Positions 8,425 through 16,994 of a DNA stretch of 47,888 bases are shown piece by piece. Every line of letters starts with the position of its first letter. Position 1 is the first letter of the stretch. This stretch comes from JAFTYR01 sp964571375. Its GTDB lineage: Bacteria > Pseudomonadota > Gammaproteobacteria > Burkholderiales > Burkholderiaceae_F. A program made the translations under genes and the position numbers. A model generated the notes under the pieces. That model made no database searches. It was not told where the DNA came from and worked only from the letters and a program-made list of their open reading frames with translations. The DNA is taken from positions 1-47,888 of the forward strand of contig CAZNBL010000007.1 of assembly GCA_964571375.1 (NCBI GenBank), written 5' to 3'.

Positions 8425-9816
8425 TTACTCTTCAAATTCCTCAGGAACCTTCCAACCGCCGCCGAGCGCCTTGTACAGGTCGATGTAACCGTCGGCAATC
8501 TCTGCCTGCACCTTGGCGTAGCTTTCATCAACTGTCAGAAGACTGCGCTGAGTAGTCAGCACTACGGTGAAATCTTCAAGTCCGGCTTCGTAATTCTGTC
8601 TTGCATTTGTTGCGGCACTTTTTGCCGATTCGCTTGCAGCAGCCAGTGCGACACTCTTACGTTTGGCAGACAAAATCTTATTGAGCGCATTTTCAACTTC
8701 GGTCACTGCAGCAAGGAGGCTGGCTTCATAGTTGGCGTTGGCGACAGCTACCTGAGCATCCGCCTTCCTGTACTGGGCAAGCAGGGATCCGCCCGTAAAA
8801 ATCGGCAGGCTAATCGATCCGAAGAAAGACTTGTAATGTGTACCTTCATTACCGAGCGAATTGATGCGCTCGCTCTGCAAACCGATCGTCCCGCCGATAC
8901 GCAGACTCGGGAAAAATGCGCTCTTGGTTACCGCGTGTTCGGCCAGTGCTGCCATCACGTCGGCTTCGGCTTTACGTACAGAAGGACGTCGGCGCATAAC
9001 GTCTGCAGGAATTGAAAGAGCAATGTTTTCCGGTGCTTCAGGAATAAGTGACGGACCCGATACGGAAATCTTCTCAGGCGTCACGCCGGTAAGCTGAGCC
9101 AGCTGATTGCGATACGTCTGAACGCTAGCTTCATGACCCGGAATAACGGCACGGGTCTGCTCATAGGATGTCCTGGCCTGATCAACATCGGTGGAATCAA
9201 CCAAACCTGCCCGATAGCGCCAATCTGCAATACGAAGCGACTCCTCCTGTGTCACAAGGTTCTCTCTTGCGACATCAAGCTGCCTTTGAGCCAGCCGCAA
9301 ACCGACATAGGCGTAAGCAACCTGTGCGGCAATACTCACCTGAACGTCGCCGAGAGATGCTTCGTCGGACAGTACCGCAGCTTCTGCTGCACGAAGCGCG
9401 GCGTAACTGCCGCCTGCGTCGATCGTCCAGCTTCCGTTGAGCCCGATACCGTAATTGCTTCTACCGACGTGCTCTATATAACTTCTGGATTTTTCAGCGC
9501 TGCCTTCGACATTCGGCAAAAGACCGGAATAAGCGTTGAGTACGGAGGCCTGTGCTGCGCGAAGTGCGGCCTGAGCCCGTTTGATGTCGGTATTGGCTCT
9601 CTGGGATGCCTTGATAAGTTCAGCTAAAACCGGATCATTCCAGGTTTCCCACCAAAGACTGAGATCAACCGCAGTTTCACTCTGAACGCTCTGCGCAAGC
9701 CATGTCTCAGGAATCAGCTCGGACTGTTCCCCGGTCGGCTCAAAATCCGGCACCGTCACACAGCCGCCCAAGACGGCAGCCAACGGGAGGATAAAAAGTG
9801 CTTTTTTCAGCTTCAA
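8425..9816 (-). CDS. TolC/NodT-family outer-membrane efflux lipoprotein
   Basis: About 463 residues. An N-terminal signal ends in the lipobox LGGC, with Cys19 as the predicted lipidated residue. Two outer-membrane-efflux repeats follow, with alanine-rich helices (AALRAAQASVLNAYSGLLPNV) and the conserved ADVMRRRPSVRKAEADV segment. This fits the OprM/CusC/NodT branch of the TolC superfamily. I chose TTG at 9816 because AAGGTG lies six bases upstream; GTG at 9825 is in frame but has no spaced ribosome-binding site. It leads a four-gene export operon whose promoter region carries an inverted repeat. Confidence 0.9.
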   Translation of the reverse strand: MKLKKALFILPLAAVLGGCVTVPDFEPTGEQSELIPETWLAQSVQSETAVDLSLWWETWNDPVLAELIKASQRANTDIKRAQAALRAAQASVLNAYSGLLPNVEGSAEKSRSYIEHVGRSNYGIGLNGSWTIDAGGSYAALRAAEAAVLSDEASLGDVQVSIAAQVAYAYVGLRLAQRQLDVARENLVTQEESLRIADWRYRAGLVDSTDVDQARTSYEQTRAVIPGHEASVQTYRNQLAQLTGVTPEKISVSGPSLIPEAPENIALSIPADVMRRRPSVRKAEADVMAALAEHAVTKSAFFPSLRIGGTIGLQSERINSLGNEGTHYKSFFGSISLPIFTGGSLLAQYRKADAQVAVANANYEASLLAAVTEVENALNKILSAKRKSVALAAASESAKSAATNARQNYEAGLEDFTVVLTTQRSLLTVDESYAKVQAEIADGYIDLYKALGGGWKVPEEFEE

Positions 9817-9846
9817 TGCTCGCACCTTATGTTGATGGTTGACAGG

Positions 9847-9875
9847 ATCAATCCCTTGCCAGGGAGGGTATTGAT
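9847..9875. promoter_or_regulatory. Inverted repeat upstream of the export operon (possible operator)
   Basis: ATCAAT and ATTGAT arms are separated by 17 bases that contain a second short inverted repeat (CCCTTGCCAGGG). It lies 31-59 bases before the first gene of the efflux operon, where a repressor or MerR-type activator would be expected. No regulator gene is adjacent and no clear promoter hexamers frame it, so the role is inferred from position only. Confidence 0.35.
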
Positions 9876-9902
9876 TTTCATTCTTAATAGGGAAAGTGTG
9901 CC

Positions 9903-9969
9903 AAAAAAAGACGGCTTCTGCTTTTTATACCGAAAGGAAATGTATCCCTTTGATGCAGAAAACCGTCTT
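9903..9969 (-). terminator. Large intrinsic terminator after the HisN-like gene
   Basis: Read on the minus strand, AAGACGG...CTGC and GCAG...CCGTCTT arms (9955-9969 and 9908-9921) close around an inner AAAGG/CCTTT hairpin and are followed by seven T. It begins 12 bases after the phosphatase stop and separates that gene from the export operon. Confidence 0.8.
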
Positions 9970-9981
9970 CCAAAGATTCCG

Positions 9982-10809
9982 TTACATATTTTCGTTCAAT
10001 ACTTTCAGTACCTTAGCGTGAATTTTCGGACCGCAGGCTACAGCAGAAAGTTCTTTAAGAGGATTTCCGCCGCTCGTTGCGGTCAGCATACCGCCCGCTC
10101 CTTCTACTACCGGAACAAGAGCGGCAACATCCCAGTAATTCAGATCCGGATCGATCATGACGTCTGCTCCGCCCGTTGCAACAGAAAAGTATCCGAAACA
10201 GTCCCCGAACGTACGGTACATTTTTACCTGATCGATCAGACGTTGCAGACGCTCATCGCCCTTCTGCTCGGGCGTCGTCCAATGAGACGTGGTGAGCAAC
10301 ACAGCTTCTGAGAGTTCGGACGTATCTCTTACCTGCACCTCATGAGTATTTCCGGCGTGGTGCAAAACCGTTTTTTCACCATCGCCGATCAGCCAGGCAC
10401 CGACCGAAGCGTGTGAAATCACACCCATAGCCGGACGGAATCCTTCGCCGTCGTCTCTTTCAAGGGCGATCAGCGTACCGAATTGAAAACCGTTGAGAAT
10501 AAAGGAACGGGTACCGTCCACCGGGTCGAGAATCCAGCGGTAACGCGGATAATCTCCGGCGGCCTCGCGGATACCGAACTCCTCTCCGAAAATACCGTGC
10601 TCAGGAAAATGCTCTTCGAGCCACTGCCTCATCTGCTGTTCTGCATTTTTATCAGCCTCGGTCACCGGAGTATGGTCTTTCTTCTCCATCACACGGATAC
10701 CTGCCAAAAACCTCGGCTCGATTTCCTTGTTGGCGATTTCGACCAAACGGGCAAAAACCGGTTCGAATCTTGCGCGTTCTTCGGCGCTCACTCCTGCACA
10801 GTACTTCAT
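9982..10809 (-). CDS. Inositol-monophosphatase-family protein, probable histidinol-phosphatase HisN
   Basis: The 275-residue metal-dependent phosphatase has the family metal motifs GEEFG and DPVDGTRSF, and the C-terminal NYWDVAAL...EGAGG motif. The specific pattern YRTFGDCFGYFSVATGGADVMIDP resembles HisN-type histidinol-phosphate phosphatases of actinobacteria and proteobacteria more than SuhB or CysQ. It would then catalyse the penultimate step of histidine synthesis. No his gene is nearby, so substrate identity rests on motif resemblance. ATG at 10809 has only a weak ribosome-binding site. Confidence 0.8.
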   Translation of the reverse strand: MKYCAGVSAEERARFEPVFARLVEIANKEIEPRFLAGIRVMEKKDHTPVTEADKNAEQQMRQWLEEHFPEHGIFGEEFGIREAAGDYPRYRWILDPVDGTRSFILNGFQFGTLIALERDDGEGFRPAMGVISHASVGAWLIGDGEKTVLHHAGNTHEVQVRDTSELSEAVLLTTSHWTTPEQKGDERLQRLIDQVKMYRTFGDCFGYFSVATGGADVMIDPDLNYWDVAALVPVVEGAGGMLTATSGGNPLKELSAVACGPKIHAKVLKVLNENM

Positions 10810-11102
10810 AGTTTTGCCGCAGCGCCAGCATCTTCGGCCGGCTGTCGCTGCAGCACCCTCCTTTTTAAAGTTTTTTTGTATTGACCGCCCCGTAACTGTC
10901 GATGAGCACCTCTGCGGAACGGCCGGACTGATTCATTATCTGCCTTCGAACAGGGGATATTGGCTCAAATTTCTCCTTTTTTCATCAAATGTGAGGTTTT
11001 TCCCCCTGTTTGCATCCTTTTTCCTACGCAAGTCTCGACAAAGAGAGGCTCTAGTAGCAGAATCATTCATCGTTACAGGTAAAAAATAAGAAAGAGGACC
11101 AA
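10810..11102. other. Divergent intergenic region between the HisN-like gene and the EF-G paralogue gene
   Basis: These 293 bases hold no gene I can support. The only clear signal is AGAGGA just before the plus-strand ATG at 11103, the ribosome-binding site of the elongation-factor gene. Promoters for both directions must lie here or further out, but no hexamer pair is strong enough to name. Confidence 0.5.
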
Positions 11103-13154
11103 ATGCCAATCTTTACTACAGAGAATCTTCGCACGGTCGCCCTCGTCGGTCACGGCGGATGCGGTAAAACATCATTAGCTGAAGGCATTTTGGCTAAGAG
11201 CGGCATGATCATTACCTGCGGTTCTGTAGAACGCGGTACTACTGTTTGCGACTCCGACCCCCTGGAAAAAGCAATCCAGCACTCTCTTCGCTCGGCAGTC
11301 ACACACTTCGAACATGACAAGGACGACGGCACCCCTGTCCGCGTCCATATGATCGACACCCCGGGATACCCCGATTTCGTCGGTCAGGCTCTCGGCGTAC
11401 TCGACGCTGTTAAGACAGCTGCCGTCGTTGTCGACGCAACTGCCGGCGTACAGCTGATGACACGCCGCATGATGGACTGGGCAAAGGAACGCAACCTCTG
11501 CCGCATGATCATCGTCAATAAGATCGATGCTGAAAACGTTGACCTTCCCAAACTCATCGACGACCTCAAAGAAGCATTCGGTCCCGAAGTACATCCGATT
11601 AATCTTCCCGCCAACAACGGCTCCCGCGTTATTGACTGCTTTATCAAGGACCACGGCGAACCGGACTTCATGAGCGTGGAAGACGTTCACCGCGAATTCA
11701 TCGAACAGGTTGTCGAAGTCGATGATGCCGCAATGGAAAAATACCTGGAAGAAGGCGCTGTCGATCCGACAACACTTCACGGCCCGCTTACTCAGGCTTT
11801 GAGAGAAGGTCACATCATTCCGGTGTGCTTCGTCTCCGCCCGTACCGGTGCCGGTATCGACGACCTGATCAATGTAATGGTCCGTCACCTTCCGAATCCC
11901 TCTGAAAGTAACGCTCCGCTCTTTACCGATGCCGAAGGCAACGACGTAGTTCTCGAACCGAATCCCGAACTGCCGCTCGTCGCTCAGGTCTTTAAGGTGG
12001 TCAATGACCCGTACATCGGCAAGGTCGGCGTCTTCCGTATCCATCAGGGTACTCTGCGCCGCGACGACATGATTTTCGTCGGCGACAACAAGAAGGCTAT
12101 CAAACTCAGCCACCCGATGATTCTTCAGGGTAAGGAAACCACAGAAGTCCGCGAACTCGTTCCGGGCGATATCGGTGTGGTAGCCAAGATCGACGAACTC
12201 GTCTACGGCAGCGTTCTGCACGCTTCCCACGATCATGACGACATCCGCATGAAGCCGCTGAGCTTCCCGAAGCCTATGTTCGGTCTGGCCATTTCTCCGT
12301 CCCGCAGAGGTGATGAAGGCCGTCTCTCCGACGTGCTCAACCGCATGCTCTCCGAAGACCCGACACTTGAACTCGAACACGACGTTGTTCTGAACGAAAC
12401 AGTTCTCCGCGGTCTGAGCGGTCAGCATCTGCGCAGCGTTCTCGAACGCATGGCTGCTTCCTTCAAGCTCGAAGTGAATACAAGAACTCCGCGCATTCCG
12501 TACCGCGAAACAATCGCTCAGTACGCAGAAGGTCACGCCCGCCACAAGAAGCAGACAGGCGGCGCAGGTCAGTTCGGTGAGGTTTACCTCAAGATCGAAC
12601 CGCGTGAAAGAGGCGCAGGCTTCGAATTCGTCGATGAAGTCAAGGGCGGCGCAATTCCGTACAACTTCATCCCGGCCGTTGAAAAGGGTGTCAGAAGCGC
12701 TCTTGAAATGGGCTTCGTTGCCGGCTACCCGATCCATGACGTCCGCGTTGTGGTCTATGACGGTAAGAGCCACCCGGTCGACTCCAAGGAAGTTGCTTTC
12801 GTTTCCGCTGGCCGCAAGGCTATGCTCGACGCTCTGGCCAAGGCCAAGCCGACAGTTCTCGAACCGATCGTCGACGTTGAAATCGTTGCTCCTGCCGAAG
12901 CCATCGGTGATATCACCGGCGACTTGGCAAGCCGCAGAGGTCAGGTCACCGGCACAGCCAATATGGCCGGCGGCATGATGATCATCTCCGGTACAGCTCC
13001 GCTTGCCGAACTCGACGGCTACGCCGCACGCCTCAACGCTATTACTCAGGGCGCCGGCAGCTACTCGATGGAACTCTCCGGCTACGCTGCCGTTCCGGTT
13101 CAGAAGCAAAACGAAATGGCTTCTCAGTTCCAGAGAAAGGTTGAAGAAGACTAA
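11103..13154 (+). CDS. Elongation factor G-like translational GTPase (EF-G2 type paralogue)
   Basis: A 683-residue five-domain GTPase. G1 is GHGGCGKTS (residues 16-24), where canonical EF-G has GHVDAGKTT. G3 is DTPGYPDF rather than DTPGHVDF, and G4 NKID is intact. Switch I reads ERGTTVCDSDPLEK, which is the EF-G-like/FusA2 pattern. Domains III-V with the GGAGQFGEV and SSAGRKAM-like segments are present. Canonical FusA drives ribosomal translocation; for this subgroup a role in translocation or stress has been proposed but is not settled. The gene is monocistronic between a 293-base leader and its own terminator, and its codon use is strongly biased, suggesting high expression. It should not be assumed to be the main fusA. 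Confidence 0.88.
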   Translation: MPIFTTENLRTVALVGHGGCGKTSLAEGILAKSGMIITCGSVERGTTVCDSDPLEKAIQHSLRSAVTHFEHDKDDGTPVRVHMIDTPGYPDFVGQALGVLDAVKTAAVVVDATAGVQLMTRRMMDWAKERNLCRMIIVNKIDAENVDLPKLIDDLKEAFGPEVHPINLPANNGSRVIDCFIKDHGEPDFMSVEDVHREFIEQVVEVDDAAMEKYLEEGAVDPTTLHGPLTQALREGHIIPVCFVSARTGAGIDDLINVMVRHLPNPSESNAPLFTDAEGNDVVLEPNPELPLVAQVFKVVNDPYIGKVGVFRIHQGTLRRDDMIFVGDNKKAIKLSHPMILQGKETTEVRELVPGDIGVVAKIDELVYGSVLHASHDHDDIRMKPLSFPKPMFGLAISPSRRGDEGRLSDVLNRMLSEDPTLELEHDVVLNETVLRGLSGQHLRSVLERMAASFKLEVNTRTPRIPYRETIAQYAEGHARHKKQTGGAGQFGEVYLKIEPRERGAGFEFVDEVKGGAIPYNFIPAVEKGVRSALEMGFVAGYPIHDVRVVVYDGKSHPVDSKEVAFVSAGRKAMLDALAKAKPTVLEPIVDVEIVAPAEAIGDITGDLASRRGQVTGTANMAGGMMIISGTAPLAELDGYAARLNAITQGAGSYSMELSGYAAVPVQKQNEMASQFQRKVEED

Positions 13155-13218
13155 TTCTTCGCCGCTCTTCTAAAAACTCCGCCTCGCGCTTAACCGGAGC
13201 GAGGTTGAGTTTCCGCAA

Positions 13219-13258
13219 AACCGCTGTTCTACACCCAGGAACAGCGGTTCTTTCTTTT
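13219..13258 (+). terminator. Intrinsic terminator of the EF-G-like gene
   Basis: Eleven-base arms AACCGCTGTTC/GAACAGCGGTT around a 9-base loop are followed by the pyrimidine tract TTCTTTCTTTT. Confidence 0.85.
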
Positions 13259-13297
13259 GCTGTTTTATAATCCGAGCATCTTCAAGTAGAGGAAAAA

Positions 13298-13534
13298 ATG
13301 CCTATTTATTCTTACAAGTGCTCTAACTGCGGTTTTGCCAAGGACGCTCTTCAGAAATTAAGCGATGCTCCGCTCAAGCACTGCCCCAACTGCGACCAGG
13401 ACACACTCGTCAAGCAGCTGACTGCTCCCGGATTCGAGCTCAAGGGTAAGGGCTGGTATGCCACCGACTTTACAGGCGGTTCTCCGGCTGCTCGTGCCGC
13501 ATCGTCCAATTCGCCCGGTAAAAAAGGCAAATAA
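13298..13534 (+). CDS. FmdB-family zinc-ribbon protein
   Basis: The 78-residue protein opens MPIYSYKCSNCG and continues with CPNC, so Cys8, Cys11, Cys29 and Cys32 form a zinc ribbon. The tail is disordered and rich in Ala, Ser and Lys, as is usual in the family. The family name comes from a regulator of formamidase and amidase genes, but most members have no known function. GAGG lies five bases before the ATG. It precedes aspS, a neighbourhood common in Betaproteobacteria. Confidence 0.9.
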   Translation: MPIYSYKCSNCGFAKDALQKLSDAPLKHCPNCDQDTLVKQLTAPGFELKGKGWYATDFTGGSPAARAASSNSPGKKGK

Positions 13535-13651
13535 CCGAAGAAACTTTTCTTATAAAACACCAATCATTCGAGCCGATAGGTAGAATATTAGGTTGTGTTT
13601 AGTTTATGCGAACCGTTTATGCGGTTTTCGCAAGATTTTGTGGAGCTATTA

Positions 13652-15442
13652 ATGCGCACTCAATATGCAGGTTTGGTCGACGACAGCTACATCGGTCAGA
13701 CTGTTACTTTGTACGGCTGGGTTCATCGCCGCCGCGACCACGGTGGCGTTATCTTCATCGATCTTCGCGATCGTGAAGGTTTAGTTCAAATTGTCTGCGA
13801 TCCGGATCGTCCCGACGTTTTCGCCAATGCCGACAAGGCCCGCAATGAGTTCGTTCTCGAAGTCAAGGGTCTGGTTCGCGCCCGTCCGGAAGGCACAAAG
13901 AACGAAGACCTCGTTAGCGGCGGTATCGAAGTTCTCGCTCAGGAACTGAAGATCCTCAACCCGTCTGCAACACCTCCGTTCCAGCTCGACGACGACAATC
14001 TCTCCGAAACTACTCGTCTGACATATCGCGTGCTCGATCTGCGCCGTCCGCAGATGCAGCACAACCTGAAGCTGCGCTACAAGGCTGCTATGGCTTTCCG
14101 CCGTCACCTTGACGCCAAGGGCTTCATCGATATCGAAACTCCGATGCTCACAAAGAGCACACCGGAAGGCGCCCGCGACTACCTCGTTCCTTCCCGTATT
14201 CACGAAGGCGAGTTCTTCGCTCTGCCGCAGTCTCCGCAGCTGTTCAAGCAGATGCTGATGTGCGCAGGTTTCGACCGCTACTATCAGATCGTCAAGTGCT
14301 TCCGCGACGAAGACCTCCGTGCCGACCGTCAGCCTGAATTTACTCAGGTCGATATCGAAACCAGCTTCCTCAATGAATTCGAAATCCGCGAAATCATGGA
14401 AGATCTGGTCCGTAACATCTTCAAGGACACTATCGGTGTCGAACTCGCTAACCCGTACCCGGTCATGACCTGGACGGAAGCAATGAACCGCTTCGGTTCC
14501 GACAAGCCTGACCTTCGCGTCAAGCTCGAACTCGTCAATGTCACAGACATGATGAGAAACGTCGAATTCAAGGTCTTCAAGAGCGCAACTGAACTCTCCG
14601 ACGGCCTCGTCTGCGCCCTTCGTGTTCCGCACGGCGCCGAAATGCCGCGCAGCGAAATCGACGCTTACACTGAATTCGTCAAGATCTACGGTGCCAAGGG
14701 TCTGGCCTACATCAAGGTCAACGCTAAGGAAAACGGCCGCGACGGTCTGCAGAGCCCGATCGTTAAAAACATCAGCGACGAAGTTCTCGCTCAGCTGCTC
14801 GAAGCTACCGGCGCTGAAAACGGCGACGTCATCTTCTTCGGCGCAGACCGCAAGAAGGTTGTTTACGACGCTCTCGGCGCACTGCGTCTGAAGATCGGTC
14901 ACAGCGAATTCGGTAAGTCCCACGGCCTCTTCGAAGAAGGCTGGAAGGTCCTCTGGGTTGTCGACTTCCCGATGTTCGAATACGACGAAGAAGAAGACCG
15001 CTGGGTTGCCTGCCACCACCCGTTCACAAGCCCGAAGGACGGCGACGAAGACAAGCTGGAAACTCATCCGGACGAATGCTTCGCCAAGGCCTACGACATG
15101 GTTCTCAACGGCTGGGAAATCGGCGGCGGTTCTATCCGTATCCACGATGCAACCGTTCAGAGCAAGGTCTTCTCCGCTCTTAAGATCACTCCGGAAGATG
15201 CACAGCAGAAGTTCGGCTTCCTGCTCAACTCTCTGCAGTTCGGTGCTCCTCCGCACGGCGGTATCGCCTTCGGTCTCGACCGTATCGTTACGATCATGAC
15301 CGGTGCAAACTCCATCCGTGACGTGATCGCCTTCCCGAAGACACAGCGTGCTCAGTGCTTGCTGACACAGGCTCCGTCTCCGGTTGACGAAAAGCAGCTC
15401 CGTGAACTGCACATTCGTCTTCGCAACGAACTCAAGAAGTAA
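13652..15442 (+). CDS. aspS: Aspartyl-tRNA synthetase
   Basis: A class II synthetase that charges tRNA with aspartate. The 596-residue product has the N-terminal OB anticodon-binding domain (VTLYGWVHRRRDHGG), the class II core with FRDEDLRADRQPEFTQ (motif 2), the bacterial GAD insertion, and motif 3 (GIAFGLDRIV). ATG at 13652 is chosen because GGAG is six bases upstream and it gives the usual MRTQYAG N-terminus. Whether it also makes Asp-tRNA(Asn) cannot be judged here. Codon bias is strong, as expected for a highly expressed gene. Confidence 0.97.
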   Translation: MRTQYAGLVDDSYIGQTVTLYGWVHRRRDHGGVIFIDLRDREGLVQIVCDPDRPDVFANADKARNEFVLEVKGLVRARPEGTKNEDLVSGGIEVLAQELKILNPSATPPFQLDDDNLSETTRLTYRVLDLRRPQMQHNLKLRYKAAMAFRRHLDAKGFIDIETPMLTKSTPEGARDYLVPSRIHEGEFFALPQSPQLFKQMLMCAGFDRYYQIVKCFRDEDLRADRQPEFTQVDIETSFLNEFEIREIMEDLVRNIFKDTIGVELANPYPVMTWTEAMNRFGSDKPDLRVKLELVNVTDMMRNVEFKVFKSATELSDGLVCALRVPHGAEMPRSEIDAYTEFVKIYGAKGLAYIKVNAKENGRDGLQSPIVKNISDEVLAQLLEATGAENGDVIFFGADRKKVVYDALGALRLKIGHSEFGKSHGLFEEGWKVLWVVDFPMFEYDEEEDRWVACHHPFTSPKDGDEDKLETHPDECFAKAYDMVLNGWEIGGGSIRIHDATVQSKVFSALKITPEDAQQKFGFLLNSLQFGAPPHGGIAFGLDRIVTIMTGANSIRDVIAFPKTQRAQCLLTQAPSPVDEKQLRELHIRLRNELKK

Positions 15443-15454
15443 TCGTTGATGACG

Positions 15455-15484
15455 AAAAAGGGACGGCTTCGGCCGTCCCTTTTT
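15455..15484. terminator. Intrinsic terminator between aspS and the convergent lipoprotein gene
   Basis: A perfect 13-base stem (AAAAAGGGACGGC) is closed by a UUCG tetraloop. A- and T-runs on both flanks make it bidirectional. Confidence 0.95.
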
Positions 15485-15523
15485 GTATGTTCGTTACCTG
15501 ACAAACAAAGTCAGTACAACTGT

Positions 15524-16030
15524 TTAATTTGCTTCCCACTCCCCGTCTCTCTGAGACCACGGATCGATACTGATAACGTGGCGCAGAACCTCATCGGTTT
15601 CCAGATCAAAATCGACCCAAAGAGCCATCGGAAAACCGGCCTGATCCTGATAGCGGTACATGAACGTATGTTCGCCTAAGTTCTTGTACGTCCACTTCTC
15701 GCACGGCTCGCCGTACATGGCCAGAATATCGGCGCTCCTCATGGTCTTCGGCTCGATACGGTCGAAATAGGCTTCCTTCAGAATATTTTCTTTGGATACG
15801 AGCTTTCCGCTCTTATCGAAAATCAGCTCGTAAACCTCCTGTCCCATCGGCTGCTGCGAATACAAAACGCGAACAGAACCGTCGGCTCGGACCTGAACCG
15901 CACTCGGCGCTCCGAGTTGCTCCACAACAGTATCGTAGTGCGTATCCATCTTCACAAAATCAGGATGCGCACAGCCGATGAGCATTGCCGCAGAAAGCAA
16001 TGCCGCTGCCGTCAACTTAAGCTTTGTCAT
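15524..16030 (-). CDS. Putative lipoprotein with two BamE/SmpA-like repeats
   Basis: 168 residues. The N-terminus MTKLKLTAAALLSAAMLIGC is a lipoprotein signal with lipobox LIGC (Cys20). The mature part appears to contain two tandem units of the kind (M)-x-x-x-x-(V/I)-x-x-x-x-G-x-P followed by beta strands (THYDTVVEQLGAPS and RSADILAMYGEP), reminiscent of SmpA/OmlA (BamE) folds. An envelope role is likely; exact function is unknown. Its start overlaps the upstream 79-residue gene by 14 bases, indicating a two-gene operon. Confidence 0.75.
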   Translation of the reverse strand: MTKLKLTAAALLSAAMLIGCAHPDFVKMDTHYDTVVEQLGAPSAVQVRADGSVRVLYSQQPMGQEVYELIFDKSGKLVSKENILKEAYFDRIEPKTMRSADILAMYGEPCEKWTYKNLGEHTFMYRYQDQAGFPMALWVDFDLETDEVLRHVISIDPWSQRDGEWEAN

Positions 16031-16256
16031 TTCCGCCGTCCTTCTGTTCGGGATAAGCAGACTTCATCGAAGAAACCAAATTCATAAAAATTTTACGTAC
16101 CTGAGCTTCCGAGCATCCCATAAGCACAGCATCGTCAAAAGCTTCCTGCAGCTGCTCGTAGATCTCATGGTAGTTCTCGTTGAGAACCTTGACCTTTTCA
16201 GTGCAGGACACCAGGCTTCCGTCAGGCTTCTTCCAGTTTTCTTCAGGAGTTTTCAT
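16017..16256 (-). CDS. Small protein of unknown function (79 residues)
   Basis: I do not recognise a named family. The protein starts MKTPEENWKKPDGSLVSCTEKVKVL and is predicted to be mostly helical, charged and soluble, with two cysteines (in VSCTEK and LMGCSEAQ) and no signal peptide. The gene overlaps the following lipoprotein gene by 14 bases, which supports it being real and co-translated. ATG at 16256 follows GGAAAAG with close spacing; a TTG four codons upstream is less likely. Similar short proteins seem common in Burkholderiales, from memory only. Confidence 0.7.
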   Translation of the reverse strand: MKTPEENWKKPDGSLVSCTEKVKVLNENYHEIYEQLQEAFDDAVLMGCSEAQVRKIFMNLVSSMKSAYPEQKDGGNDKA

Positions 16257-16307
16257 ATTCTTTTCCAAAGTTTGAAACCTATTTTAGAGCCAATTGAAGC
16301 CGCATCC

Positions 16308-16994
16308 TCACTGCTTCTGCTGTCCATATGTTTTGAATCGTTGCTTAACTGCCAGCATCTGCTCCGCACTTAACAAACAATCCGGATTGAGCTTCTTTAA
16401 TTCCACCCACATATGAGCAAGATTCTCGACTTCGACAGCCAGAGAAAATGCTTTGGACAGATTCCTTCCGCAGGCAACGACGCCGTGATGGCTCAACAAA
16501 CAGGCATCTGCTTCGCCCAATGTCTCCACACAACTTTCTGCAAGTTGCTCTGTACCGAAAAGCGCGTAAGGTGCACATCGGATCTCATCGGTATTGGCCG
16601 AGGCAATCATGTAATGGAACGGCGGAATACCTTCGTCAAGACATGCGAGAACCGTCGCATAAAGCGAGTGTGTATGCACTACGGACTGTACGTCGCCTCT
16701 TCGCTCATAAACGGCGGCATGCAGTCCCCATTCCGACGAAGGAAGTGTCTTACCCCGGCTCTCCCATCCGTCGGATGTCCGTGCCATAAAAACAATCTGA
16801 TCGGCCTTCAAATCTGCATACGGAATACCGGTCGGAGTGATCAGAAAGCCGTCGCTGCCTTGCTGCGACGCACGTACAGAAACGTTGCCGCTCTTATTAA
16901 CATTGATGCGCTCTCGGTTCATCGACTGAGCGGTACGGATCACTTCTTCCCGAAGAGCTTTGCTGTCTTCGGCAATCGGAAAATTATTTGCCAT
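16308..16994 (-). CDS. Class II aldolase, FucA-like; probable 5-deoxy/5-methylthioribulose-1-phosphate aldolase
   Basis: The 228-residue zinc aldolase has the ligands Glu88 (SSEWGLH), His107 and His109 (VVHTHS) and the SHHG histidine near 169. The sequence around APYALFGTEQLAE closely follows L-fuculose-1-phosphate aldolase. It overlaps the end of mtnA by 11 bases, so it is coupled to a methylthioribose-1-phosphate isomerase. That pairing is the hallmark of the DHAP shunt, where the aldolase (Ald2/DrdA) splits 5-methylthioribulose- or 5-deoxyribulose-1-phosphate into DHAP and an aldehyde. MtnB dehydratase is the main alternative, but no other classical MTA-cycle genes are present. ATG at 16994 is used; GTG at 17006 is also in frame. 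Confidence 0.75.
   Translation of the reverse strand: MANNFPIAEDSKALREEVIRTAQSMNRERINVNKSGNVSVRASQQGSDGFLITPTGIPYADLKADQIVFMARTSDGWESRGKTLPSSEWGLHAAVYERRGDVQSVVHTHSLYATVLACLDEGIPPFHYMIASANTDEIRCAPYALFGTEQLAESCVETLGEADACLLSHHGVVACGRNLSKAFSLAVEVENLAHMWVELKKLNPDCLLSAEQMLAVKQRFKTYGQQKQ

Noticed and set aside
11175..13109. Long minus-strand ORF (644 codons) opposite the EF-G-like gene
   Set aside because: Antisense shadow: the biased codon use of the real gene avoids codons whose complements are stops. The translation has no family motifs.
13781..15412. Minus-strand ORF of 543 codons opposite aspS
   Set aside because: Same codon-bias artefact; the sense frame is a complete AspRS.
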